Source: Bryoerythrophyllum caledonicum (lineage: Eukaryota > Streptophyta > Bryopsida > Pottiales > Pottiaceae). From it: a stretch of DNA of 64,000 bases. Shown piece after piece: positions 22,457 through 34,018 of this stretch. The notes beneath the pieces were generated by a model. The model did not search any database and was not told where the DNA came from. It saw only the letters and a list, made by a program, of their open reading frames with translations. The DNA is taken from assembly GCA_963971425.1 (NCBI GenBank), contig OZ020514.1, forward strand, positions 18,821,406 through 18,885,405, in the 5' to 3' direction. Made by a program: the position numbers and the translations under genes. How positions within the stretch are numbered: position 1 is the first letter of the stretch; each line of letters begins with the position of its first letter.

Positions 22457-23949
22457 TCGTGTGTAGTGGAGCTAAAGAGTGCATATTTTCTTTCTAATCC
22501 ACTTCATTTAGTGATGGTGCGCACTTAAGCTCTAGTGGGGCTAAAGTGTGCGTATTTTCTTTTTAGTTCATTGCAGGTAGTGATGGGGCACACCTCCGCT
22601 AAAAACCGAGCTGATGTGTGTGCAATGTGTATTTCTACTTCTTCAAACAATCATTTTGAACTCCGTACTTCTCTATACGGTTAAGTATTTCACAAGGGGA
22701 AATAGAAATCTTTTGAATTTTAAAAGGATTTTCAAAATATGTAGACCTAAATCTCCAATAGTAATATTAAAAAGCAAAAAAATATGACGATCTCCTAGTC
22801 TTCAGTGGATATGAAGTCTAAGTATTCTTGGTACCCTAAATCAATAATATGTGACAATGTATGAAAATGTATGAATTGGGATATAATCTTATTTTTCACT
22901 AGAAAATTAACATTTTTTCTACAATATCAAACGTTCTAATATTACTTCTTTGTATTGAAAATATCACATTCCATAGTGTGTCATAGCAAAAGGTTTTTAA
23001 GTTGCTCGACATGCGGGCAATCAAGAAGTTTCTCTTTTGGCTAGCATAACTTTTATTGCAGACGTTCAATGAGAAAATAGTTTACTTACTAATATGCCTC
23101 ATATCTTCTATCATCCTTCTACAAAATTTTGAGAATTTAAAATATGATTTGCAACCACTGGAACGTGCTAAAAAACTAATTATTCTTTTTTTGCATGTAT
23201 AAACAAATCCAAAATTACTTAAATTATGAACATTAAATTACGTTTGATGCACTAAATGATACACTTTGTATTAGTTATATTTTATATTTTGATCATCATT
23301 TTTTTGTCATGACGAGGTCATTCCATTTCTTGTTTAAATCTTTTAATATTGTTCCACTCTCTATGTTTTACGAATGACAGAGTCTTTAGTTTCACGTCAA
23401 ATCATAAAATAAATTGTGTATGGTCAAGAATTCCTCCATCTTTATGTCATGTTTAGATTGTCACACCCTAAACTCATGATAATACAATGTGAACTCAAGA
23501 ATAAGATATTTTAATCCAACTATTAGTTGCTGCACATTTTCAGTCTTTCAGTACTTAGTGGATACTAACTAATTTCAATTCCAAATCGAGACTATGGGGA
23601 CACTTGTGATTCTTGCAAAAGAATGAACATTCTAAATTGATTACAAAATAGTAACATTATGCACTTTTTCAAAACCCCAAAGAAATGATGTCCAAAGCAT
23701 GTTTGAATACATACGTTTTTGCTCAACATACAGGTGTACACATAATTTGTTTTTTGTTTTTTTAATGCTACTCGTTTGTTAAGGTCTTTACTTTCAACTT
23801 TATAGATAAGTCCTAATTGGATTGAAATACAAATTCATTCTAATCATCTCAATATGTTCTCTATATTTTCCTATACCTTAGTTGAATTGTCAATATCCGG
23901 AATTCAAAGTATTAGTAAACTGAAATGAAAAATAATTAGAAGGATAATA

Positions 23950-24066
23950 CCTAAACCAAGGACCCTAAACCCTGAACCCTAAACCTGAACCTAAACTCAA
24001 AACCCTAAATCCTAAACCCTAAATCCTAAACTCTAAATCCTAAACTCCAAACCCTAACCCTAACCT
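23950..24066. repeat. Degenerate telomere-like tract, CCCTAAA type
   Basis: About 14 imperfect copies of CCCTAAA/CCCTGAA/TCCTAAA occur in one orientation. AT-rich unique sequence lies on both sides, so this is an interstitial tract rather than a chromosome end. It lies about 700 bp upstream of the family-2 palindromes and the transposase-like gene. Because AAACCCTA boxes are frequent in plant promoters, it could belong to that gene's promoter. Confidence 0.85.
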
Positions 24067-24696
24067 TGAATCTAGGCTGAAAATGTGCGGAATATTGTCG
24101 CATGTGCGAGTATATTCGAGGTATGTACTCTTCCTAATTTAGTTGATCGAGAAATTGTTGATGTAGTTTCTAGTCGAGATTTCAAATCTGCTCTTTTTAA
24201 GGGGCTGTGGAAAAGTTTTGTCTCGCCAATTTTGAAATCCTAGCCCGCAATTGAAACGGTCGTTTGTCTGTGATTGACCTCGGCAAACCTCACCTAATTT
24301 CTTTATTTCTTTTGTTCTAAGTTTGGTTGCTGTGCAAGGCTGGTGGTTGGGAGGCTTGGAGGTGGTACAACTGTAGGAGGTTGAGGAGGGCAACATTCAT
24401 AGGTTGCGCACGTTTAAGGAGGCCTCTTGCCCGAGGCAACAACGCACCGGTTGTCTACTTCATAAGGTACACAAAGTATACTTCTTGCATTCTTTATATA
24501 TTCTAGCAAATAGGATGTGACAGTGATGCTTATTGCTCTAGTTTCAGTTGTTGCTGTGATTTTGAAGTGTCACTGCGAGTTTCTCGATTACTAATGTAAA
24601 GATTTGGATTCTAGTATACAGAAAGGCAGATTCATAGGCTGAAGAGTTTGTCCTTATTATGCCCGAAAATGACAGCAATAATCACCGAAGGACATT
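24067..24696 (+). promoter_or_regulatory. Possible promoter and leader of the transposase-like gene
   Basis: There is no convincing gene on either strand. A possible donor, CATAAG/GTACAC, lies near 24470. The location between the telomere-like tract and the palindrome cluster parallels 5570-6540, where a leader precedes palindromes and then a gene. Confidence 0.25.
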
Positions 24697-25145
24697 TTAG
24701 CTCAAATCGAGCTTATGTGCCAGACCTTATTTTGAACGGCAGTTTAGCTCGGCTCGAGCTAAATTGGCATACCATATTATTAACAACAGTTTAGCTCGAC
24801 TGGAGTTGAACTATCATACCTTAATACCAACGACAGTTTAGCTCGATTCGAGCTAAACTGTCATACCTTATTTTCTATATTAGTTTAGCTCGACTGGAGC
24901 GAAATTGTCATACCGTTTAATAGTCATTATTTCAGGTCAGGTCGGGCTAAAATGTCATTCGCAAGGGTGTGATTATTTCACATTCGCATTAAAAGTGCTG
25001 ACATGAATTTGTATTCTTGTCATATAATACCTTCTGAGTTTACCTCGAGTCGAGCTAAATTTTCCTGTTCTACAATGTCAATTCAGTTGAATCCAAGTTA
25101 TTCTTCAAGCGCCACACCTTACCTCGATTCGAGCTAAATTACCCA
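24697..25145. repeat. Array of about eight palindromes, family 2
   Basis: Copies of TTTAGCTCGA-N-TCGAGCTAAA lie near 24698, 24742, 24790, 24836, 24885, 24935, 25042 and 25123, and all but one or two are degenerate. The copy at 24832-24862 is a perfect 31-bp palindrome: arm GACAGTTTAGCTCGA, one central T, and the complementary arm. Many copies are followed by a CATACC word. The array ends about 100 bp before the first ATG of the downstream gene. The central CTCGA-N-TCGAG is shared with family 1. Confidence 0.9.
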
Positions 25146-25239
25146 CTTCCTAAGCTTCTGCATTGATGTTTATTCCTACAAGGTATTCACCCATACTTAT
25201 TGGAAGGGTTATCTAATATTTATCTCTTTGGAATGCAAA

Positions 25240-27705
25240 ATGTTGTCCTCGGAGGACAATGATGTTCATGTTGACGCTCGCGTGAACCTAGACCTTCCTG
25301 AGTTTGATGTTATTCCTCGCCGTCTCTGGGTTGAGATGACTGTTTCGCTTTACAATGGTTCGGGTGTTCGCGTTGTAGAGGGGTTGATTCGCAATGTCCG
25401 ATCCAGTGCAATTCTAAATTCGTCTGATCCTCTTTGCGATTCAAATGTTGTAATAGGAGTGTCCAGTTCTTTTGTTGAGGAGGAAGCTCCCGATGAATCG
25501 AGGTACTTGTTTAATTCTTGGCCAATTCAACAAGTCTTTTTAAACGGTGTGAGTCTCTTCCATCGTTGCCTTAGGGACGTTTACAATATCACGTTGGTTG
25601 AGCGTAACAGACCTCTAGGTGGGAGCTGCCGTTCGTACCACAATTCCTCAAGGAATACACGTCTAACAATGTCTAGGAATGTTGAATTCCTCATGATCCC
25701 TCATTCCATTAACGCAATTGCGAACAATAGTTGTTGCATTCAAAACTGTGTTCAATACTACCCTAGAGATAAAATAAAAGTCCTCCGGACGCGCTTGTAC
25801 AGTGAGATCAATGTGCAGTTCACAAATCATATCAAACTCGACGTTCACAGACAGTTTCATAGAAATGCTGCAGGTAGGAAGGTTGTGACCCTAGACGGTG
25901 TGGATATTTGTGCCCATCCCTGGATGAAAATCATGGGTATAAGTTTGAGTACTTTCTATCGGAATGCAAAGGGCGCTGCCGCTGGTCATACAGCTCATCA
26001 CCACAGGAATACCGGTTCGCGTTAGCCTAGAGGTCATATGGTTGTGGCTACTGTCGCTCTTGGAGCCATCCTCAATAGACATGCAGACCACATGCCTCAC
26101 AAGTCTCGCGTTCTCCCATCTAGCGAGAAGGCTGTGGCAAAGGTCCTCCCTGCAAGTTTTAGGTGGAAGGATCAGTTACCGCTTCTTGATGATCACCTCG
26201 CTGAATGTGGATTGCCACCAATCTCAACCTCAAGCTTGAGTAAGAATTGGCGAGTGAGCTTCCCTGAGTACTTTGCCAAGATAGGTGGAGACAACTTTGC
26301 ATGTTGTTCTACGTGCGACAAATACAAGGATAAGAAGAAGCTTACTCAACCAAGAACACAAGCGTCACTGCTATGGCAAAAGAAGATTCAGGTTCACATC
26401 GATTCTGCTTTCGCACATCGGGACTTGTACTACCTGAACTGATTTCGATCAAAGTCGTCGCCCCAAGAGGTTCTAACCATCATGCAGGATAAGATGGATC
26501 ACTCAAAGACCCCCTCCCCAATTTTTTCACATAAAACAAAGCACTTAGATGGGCTTTTGAAGTTGCCTCTTGCAGTCATAGGCATGCTTGCCCATGGTCA
26601 TGTGGACCAGCCTTACGCCCATTACGGCCTTGATTTATACTCCCATGATGCCAATTACTCGGTTGGTATGTTTGTAAAACTATTGCGTGACTTGGAGGCA
26701 CCTCCGAAATCATGGTCCCGCCAAGTCTTTCCAATATCTAGTTCTGGATGAGTTTTCCAACCATTCCTTTGCTCATGAGATCATTCATGAGCAATGAGAG
26801 TGTTCCGATGACCCCGCATCTCATCCAAGAGGTTCCTGACTTTAATAAGTTCATTGGGGATATGATTGCGAACGGTGATGAAGCTTTGTAGGGTCATACG
26901 AAGGCTCATCAGTTCAAGTTTATGTGGATTGAAGTGGTTGTCCGGTAATGAAGTAAGTATAAAATCCTTTGTCATGATGAGGATTGGCTTTCTAAGGGAG
27001 GAGAAGGTAGGGCATAGAATTGTGGAAGGAGGATTCTGAAGGGAGAAGTTTATGGCCTTGCAGAGAACCTGATGCATTGAAGCCTTCTAAGATGCGGCAT
27101 CTCCATAAGGTGGTGAAGGGACTTTCAGGATTCGTCGATCACTGCGAGCAATTATTATGGGAGTCTCTTGAAGACAGCTCGCGTTTTGAGCCGCTATCGT
27201 AGTATTGGTCCGACGTTAGAGATGCTCTGACTCTTCCAATGGATACGCCAATATCATTGGAAGGCGACTTTTGGCCAATGACGTGAATTGCCCAAGCCAT
27301 TGAAGATGAGTTTTCAGCGGAGAGTGAGGTTCGCTAGAAGTACTGTGAAGATGAGCATTTTGTTGGCTAGAGACGCGATCCTCCACCTCCTTCTTTTAGA
27401 GTTGGTCGTGATCTTTTTGCTCGCTATTTTGTTGCATTGCGGCCTTGTGATGGAGACGAGCGTCCATTTTGGATCGCTCAAGCAATTTCAGATCCTAACT
27501 CTAACCCGGATATGCCAAACGCCGTCTACATCCAATTCTTTTGCCCTATATCGCGCAATCGGGATGTTCTGAAGTTCTATAGAGATTGGGATACATATTG
27601 CAACCTTCACTGGACAGTTGAAAAGGGGATAGCCATAACATGGGAAGTACCGATTAAATCTTGACAGCGTGGAAAATTAGGTCTTCAAAGAGGGATGGAG
27701 GTCAT
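25240..27705 (+). pseudogene. DUF7869-type transposase-like gene, decayed
   Basis: One reading frame runs from ATG 25240 (MLSSEDNDVHV) to about 27010, broken by TAG near 26023, TGA at 26440, TGA at 26749, TAG near 26890 and others. Frame shifts follow before ELWKEDSEG (27020) and RPFWIAQAISDPNSN (about 27455-27510). Landmarks are HPWMKIMGISLSTFYRNAKG, SFPEYFAKIGG followed by a C-x-x-C pair (CCSTCDKYK), IMQDKMDHSKT, KLPLAVIGMLAHGH, AHYGLDLYSHDANYSVG and MTPHLIQEVPDF. I recognise these as the conserved blocks of a transposase-like family with a DUF7869/RNase-H-like core that is widespread in plants and animals. A block is missing between QVFPISSSG (26748) and IPLLMRSFM (26764), so a central deletion is likely. 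The product would have acted on its own element's DNA, and the family-2 palindromes lie directly upstream. Confidence 0.65.
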
Positions 27706-28079
27706 GTACAAGATTCAACTACAAAAATTCCGAAGGGGCAAGTAGCGATTATCAAGGCCTCCTTTGAAGCACTTGCCAGGTCCGAATCGTAATAGACTTA
27801 GATAAATGGACTTTCCTAGATTTTGGATTCTGATGCGTGATACTTCATGTAGTATGGTTAGATCCATTGGTGCTGAGATTATAGATATTTGTATTCGATT
27901 ACACATATATGACTATATGTGATGCCAATGATTGATATGAAATATTCTCTCCATTGTTTTTGCGTATCAGTGATAATTTGCAGTATGTTTTTGTTTGCTT
28001 TTTAAAATAACAATGTGGTAAATTGCTTCTAATCTTGAAAGCAATAATACCACTAATTGCCTTCATGGTGAATGATAGA

Positions 28080-28400
28080 AAGTAAATGTTGGTTCACACT
28101 TTAGCTCTAGTGGAGCTAAAGTGTGAGCAAATCTTCTTTTTAGTTCACTGCACTTAGTAATGGTGCGCACTTTAGGTCAAGTGGAGCTAAAGTGTGTGGA
28201 AATGCTTTTTTAAGTTCATTGCACCTCTATGTGATGGAGACACTTTAGTTCGAAGAGAGCTAGTGTGTGTGCAACTTTTTATCCACTTCTGAACACCATC
28301 ATTTGAAACTCGTTGGTTACTTTTCTAGCCAATGTGTACTCCGCAAGGTGAACTGAATTTCTTTTGAATTAAAAAAAAGGCTCATCAGAATATGTTTAGC
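28080..28400 (+). repeat. TTTAGCTC hairpin segment, second copy
   Basis: GTAAATGTTGGTTCACACTT at 28083 begins a segment homologous to 20981-21130 plus 22460-22740, in the same orientation. The first hairpin (CACACTTTAGCTC, 5-base loop, complement) is perfect, and two later ones are degenerate. The two segments are direct repeats on either side of the transposase-like gene. Confidence 0.7.
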
Positions 28401-29158
28401 TAATTCTCTTACAAGTGGCTATTTGTCCGTCATTTAGCTCACTTTTAGCTAACTTGGAGCATGGTGTTAATCCGGGTTAGTAGGTTGGAGAGAATTTTGT
28501 AACTTCTAAGGCTTCAGTGTGAATATTTAGCTATTCATATTCAATGAACACATGTGGTATAAAAGAAATGTCGACTAATGTGTTCTTCTTTTCAATATTA
28601 TAGTTAGATTTTTAATGTAACCCTAAACCGTAGTACTTATTTTTTTGAGGATTTTGTAGTGAACATTACCTCCCAATTTAATGGATACTCATATCCATCC
28701 ATAGTGTAAAGTTTAGATGTGCACTTTAGCTCTTATGTCCTACTTGTGTTAATTTGGGAGTCGCTAAATCTCCCAATATAACGAATATGGTGTTTTTTGC
28801 ATATGCATACAGTGAGTTGTCAAAGTATCCAGTGTTGATATCAACAAACTTTGGTAAGAATACAACCAACCCAAGTTGAGATTGCGCATTCAAAAATTAG
28901 GGTTTTTAAGTCATACAACACCAGTGTAGATACTTAAGAATGTTGTATTAGAAATATGTATAGTGTAGTCAATTTGTTAAGAAGAAGAAGTCAACATTTT
29001 TAAGAACCACTTGATTTTGCACACTAGAAGTAAAGTCCTTAAAATAAATATGCAGATGGAATATGCACTGGTGATGAAAAGAAGTGTGTAAAGAGAAAAT
29101 AGAAGAGATAAAAACAAAGTAAAACTTTAGAAAGTGTAATTGCCACAACCACTTTTGT
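28401..29158. other. No gene seen
   Basis: AT-rich sequence with scattered TTTAGCT words (28395, 28435, 28450, 28722) that look like eroded family-2 motifs. There is no coding frame worth reporting. Confidence 0.4.
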
Positions 29159-32100
29159 ATGCATCTTGAGGAGTTTGTGAATACTGGTTCGAAAGAAGAT
29201 AAGAGTTACAGCTCGCAGATTGACAAGGAGGTGGAAGAAGAGATCACGATGAGTCACAAGAGGAAGTCTAAGAATGATTTTGAGATCAATGCTTCTACAC
29301 TGATGGTCCTACGAGAGCGAATGATGGAAGGAAATCACAAGAATTTGGAGAAGGTTCGTCTTTGGCAATTTATTCATCAACGATGGACACCTGCTAACCG
29401 TCCCCGAGTGTTGGCGTATCTCCTTGGTTCTAGGAGGGGAGCATAGGGCGAGTTATTTATTGGAGACTAAGTTGTACGGTTTGACATCAAAACCGTCCAA
29501 TTGCATTGCTCAATCCTCCCTTTTGAGGGACCAATACTGGTGGGTTTTCTATTGTTAACTGAGGTAGAGCTGAGCAAGTTATTTGAAGAACCACGGGAGG
29601 CCAAAGTTGGAGGAGGTTACTCTATCAACAAAGCAAAGGATCCTTGGAAGGAATGGCTTGAATTCGTCAACCTTTGATTGTTGATGGCACCAGATGGCAC
29701 GGAGGTGTTATCACCAAGTGGTCTTGTTGCATCATATAAAAGCTGGAAGGGTGAACGACTCAACTGATTAAAAAAATTTATATGCGTGCATCCATTTCAA
29801 GATTGCAGGCAAGACCACGCGACACCACCTACCTTTCAGAGTTGTGCCCCCCTCTAACAAGTCCTATACGGGTGATAGCAACGAAAGAGGGAGGGAGACT
29901 TGACAAGAAGACGAAGAAGAAAAGGCTTCAGAGAATGGTAGAGGAACCTGAGGAGGAGTGTGATCTAGGAGAGGCACCTTTAACTAAGGAAACTCCAAGT
30001 ATGACCCCGGAGGCAGTGGAGATTCCAAATCGAGTTACCAAGATAGTAGAGGTTCCCACTCCCACTTTGGAACTTGCGGTGATTCCCAATTGGGCTCTTG
30101 AGGTCACATAGGAATCTACTTTCACAACTCCTGAGCTACCGAGGAAGGTGCCTAGTAAAGGAAAGAAGAAGGTGATGGAGGTGCAATATTATAAGGAGAT
30201 GCACCAATTAACCAGTGGTGGTACATTACAAATCAACGGCATATCTAGGAGACCAACGGAAGCTGCACAAGCACTAGTACAGCCGATTGCAGCAAGGACA
30301 TCGTCTATTTCAAGTAAAACAACGGCGGTGAATCAAGCAACGACTCCATGCTCGACGAGAAGTGTATCATCGGACCAGAAGTCATCTCAAGATCACTTTA
30401 GAGACAGTCATATTGAGATACGTGATAGTATGAGCTCCAGGATGAGAAACTAGAGTTGTTGGTGGCAGAAAAGAATGATCTCGTTGCTCAATATAAGGGT
30501 ACTAATAAGGAGATCCTCGAAGTGAAGGATAGGAATGAGAAAGCCTTTAGAAAGGGGAAGGACAAGATGGAGAAGCAACTATTGGAGGCTGAGAAAGCCA
30601 AGGAGATTCTAGACAGGGACCGAGCCAACCTACGCGGAGAACTCCAACAGTCTCAAGAGAAGATAGAGTATTGGAAAGGGTTGTATAGAGACACCTTGGA
30701 GAAATCACAACGGTTTGAGAGGATGCAGCAGGAGGTTGTGGAGCTCTAAGATTACTAGCGCAAGTTGACGGATTAGATGAATAGCTGCAACTTGCGTTAT
30801 CCAGAAGAGAAGGACGAGAGCAATCTTTTCACTCAAGAATTTAAGGCGGCCATTGTCCAACATCAGATATAACTTCAAGCGGCGGAATCAAGCGTCATTG
30901 TCATGGAGTCACCTGCGACAAAGGTGTTGAGCTTAAAGAAACAAGTTAAAGGTTTAACTGCAATTAACTCTCGATTAACTATACAAGTCGAGGCAGACAG
31001 GGTGACAAAGACCAATATGCAAGCAGCTAGCTGGGGACAGGACATTCTTAGTAAAGCCCTATTTTGTATGTTACGAGCTTATGAGTCGTAGAAGATAGCT
31101 TGTTGGAGCATGATGAAGCTTACGCCAGGGGAGAAGTTAAGTCATGATGAATTCAAACTCTTCTGGACTGTTGCTGCCAATTTTTCAAATATGAAAAGCT
31201 TGCTATGTTAGATAATTGTGAGGCAAGACCTCCAGCTAGCCGATGCAAACTAGATGTTGGTACCAATCGGTGATATTGGTACTAAGGTGCTGATGTATTA
31301 CTGGAATTTAGAGGCACAGTTGCAATTGAGGCGTGAACAAGATTAATCTACCGTGACTGAACGAGTTGCGGTAATCTCTGACCTTAATCTTCCCGGCATT
31401 CCGAGTGCTCCGGAGTTCCTAGTAGAATGGAGAAGACAGCTAGAGAAGCTGACAAGATCAATACAAATTGAGCCGACATTTTTTGAATGTCTAACTCATG
31501 CGAGAGAGCGCAAAGAGGTGGCTTTGCAAGGTGAACTAGGTGTTGGACAATAAAGGTTCGCCAAACTACGAGCGCATTATGGACTGAAGTAAATAATCGA
31601 AGGTATGAAGAAGAAGGTGGCTGATGTAGCGGATGCAGTACGGATGGCTACATTTTTTGTACCACCACCTGAGTATAGGTCGCCTGCGTGAATGACGGTA
31701 CCTGTTCCTATCACTAGATCATTGAACAAATAATGATTTTTAGGGCAATATTACAGCATGTTCAATAATCAAGAGGAGGTTCTCTTCTTGAGCTGGCAGG
31801 CCATTGATTGGTTGTTGGAGGACTTTGGGCTGTCTCCTCAAACTTGGAGACCTTGAGATACTCTTCAGCCAAGTATCTCCAAGCATTGGCCGAGTTTCCC
31901 CCCTGTGGCAGTGACTACAAGTTGTTACCAATGTCTTCTTAAAGGATTTAGGCATCATAAGTGGGCGCCATGGAGAAAATTGGACATTGTACAAAACAAG
32001 TGGCCACAGATCCCTGGAAGCTTCACCAACCATCAGGAGTGTAGGGACTCTTATAGAGCCTTTTTTGAGATTTACCACTCTCACACTGACCCTTTGTGTT

Positions 32101-32350
32101 TTAGAGTTGCCGTATACTGCAATTTCTTGGCTCACATGTGCTTGAGGTATCAGTGTGTGGTGAATGTCAATAGATTTGATGAGCAGAAGCCAGAATTCCA
32201 TTTGTGGACTAAGCTTCAGCTGCTGCGAAGTCGCTGCATGAGGATGTTAGAGTGCAAAGTCATTACCAACTTTCTCAACAACGCCAATGCTATCTTTGCT
32301 TTGAAGTATCTTTGTTTGTCCATCAATATCCAACCTCTTGGAATATAGAT
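29159..32350 (+). pseudogene. Decayed coiled-coil protein gene, transposon-associated, function unknown
   Basis: Segments on the plus strand follow each other. An N-terminal part (29159-29820, with LRERMMEGNHKNLEKVRLWQ and KAKDPWKEWLEFVNL) is followed by a charged Pro-containing part (29782-30450) and a strong coiled coil (30440-30750; MEKQLLEAEKAKEILDRDR, LRGELQQSQEKIEYWKGLY). A second helical part (30900-31550) has VEWRRQLEKLTRSIQIEP. The last part (31905-32350) is Trp/Cys-rich, with HTDPLCFRVAVYCNFLAH. From 30456 to 32350 everything is in one frame, broken by several stops, and earlier parts need two frame shifts. The C-terminal block matches the minus-strand copy near 43200-43450, so the gene belongs to a repeated family. 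It may be a gag-like or accessory protein of a large element; I do not recognise the family. Confidence 0.5.
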
Positions 32351-34003
32351 AAAGTTAGCAACATGGATTTGTATATGGAACTTTTTGCAAAGAGATCCAA
32401 GAAATTTGAAAAGGATTAAATAAGAAGAAACCATCAATGGGAAAGATTTCACCATGCAACTACAAGTAAAATTATGCATGCGAAGTAAGAATATTTTAGC
32501 AAAAGTCGTGTTGGCCAAATGAGAATGCATACCAAACACCAAAGACATGGAGAATCGGAAGCTTCCAACTCTATATACCCGGCACCAACACCCGCGGTTA
32601 TCACCTAGGGGCCGGCATGACAATATTACGTTTGAGAAGTCATTTTGGCCACAATAGCCTCTTAACTGAAAGCATAACGTTTGCGCTGCTATATATAATG
32701 TTTGGAACCCCAATGGAGTTCCAAACAATATGGGATAAATACGCGTATGACAACGTAGAAATCAGAGTATTGGAATTATCAGTAGTACATAACGAGAATG
32801 AGAATCCTTGCTGAATACAAAAAGCTTGAAGACAATAAATCCATGATATTGACAATTCATGCATGGAATGCAAGAGATAAAAAAAAAAACACAAAAACAA
32901 AAAACAAAACAAAAGCTGTGAATAAGATCTACCACCAAAAAGAATGTCAATAACCATTGGAAACTGAGTGCAAGAAGACAAGACAAATATGTTATAACCA
33001 TCAGTTTAAGATTAATGTCGAGAAAGTGTAGTCAGACCACCTTAAGAGAAGTGACTATCTTTAAACAATGAAGGAAATAATCTTTTGGAGATACCATAAG
33101 TATTGGTTCTTAATCCAGTTGTAAGTTGATTAAACATATGATAGGATTGTTGAAACCTAACAGCCATAGTGTTTTAAAGAGAGAACAATTTAATCGAATT
33201 CTTATGTCAAAACTTTTGAATAGAAAGAACAAATTAGAGATAGGATATGTCTACCATCACTCTACACAGGTCCTATACCTGACAATTAGAGTTCAGACAA
33301 AAAGAAAAATAAAATTAGAAGGACTTAGTAAATGAAGGTCATGTCAATAAAGAACCTTGATTTCTAATGTCAAAAAATATGTGAAAAATATATAAGAGTA
33401 AGTGGCTGTAAAAAAGAACAATTAGAAAGATGCACATGTTTAAAGTCTAAAATACTCAAAATAAAACTTGAAGGCAATATCATAAAGTCTAGGAACATAA
33501 AGTAGTACCTCATTTGTCAGTGTTTGAAAATGTTTAAACATAAAATAAAATAAAATAAAATTAATGGTAAGGAGAAAAATAAGAGAGAACATGATAATTT
33601 ATGAGAGGTATGATAATAAAATAAAGTTAGTGCAACACGTAGTGCAGGAAGATCCATCTACTTAAATAAAAAGAATGCTTTAAATCAAAAATTACACAAG
33701 GAGTGATGAAATAACAACCTAAGGACTAGTAAATTAACAATTGGAATGGGTTCCAATAACTAATATACTAAGGCTTATGGTTTGCTATACTTGAAAGAAA
33801 AATTAAAAAGTGAAAACAAATATACATACATGTAAATGAGCAAAAGATATTATAACTCAAGGAGTAAAGTGCAAGAACTATAAAGTACGACAAATAATTG
33901 GGATGAAGACTTAAAAGAAATATGAAGACTGAAGAATGAGACTTAGCTGAAAGATGATACTTCAGGGACAAAGGTTGCTGAAGTCAACAAGGACGTCTCC
34001 GAA
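32351..34003 (+). other. No gene seen; probable retroelement interior remnant
   Basis: AT-rich sequence without a recognisable protein. A clear hairpin, GTTTGGAAC at 32700-32708 with its complement GTTCCAAAC at 32718-32726, stands out. Because a polypurine-tract-like sequence and an LTR follow, part of this interval may be the eroded 3' interior of the retroelement. Confidence 0.35.
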
Positions 34004-34018
34004 TAAAGACGGGGGCTA
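34004..34018 (+). promoter_or_regulatory. Polypurine tract before the 3' LTR
   Basis: AAAGACGGGGGCTA directly precedes the LTR start TGTAGAGCC. This is the expected position and composition of the plus-strand primer of an LTR retrotransposon, and it argues that the LTR is a 3' LTR rather than a solo LTR. Confidence 0.5.

Larger units (their letters stand above)
20520..23045 (+). mobile_element. Non-autonomous element of the fold-back family, carrying TTTAGCTC hairpins
   Basis: Positions 20520-20985 match the right arm of the 137-1686 element (CCGTATGATCTCAATTAA, GATTATAGTGTTTAGA, CCACATCTTGCAGTAG). Positions 22900-23045 match its outer end (ATTGAAAATATCACAT, TAGCAAAAGGTTTTTAAGTTG, GCGGGCAAT). 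Between them lies a hairpin segment: CACACTTTAGCTC at 20994-21006, a 5-base loop, and its exact complement at 21012-21024, then weaker copies near 21064 and 22515. The 1.3-kb element at 21152-22456 is nested in this segment. A homologous hairpin segment recurs at 28080-28400. Confidence 0.6.

Noticed and set aside
23950..24066. Chromosome end
   Set aside because: The repeats are degenerate and unique sequence continues for tens of kilobases on both sides; the same applies to the tract at 41180.
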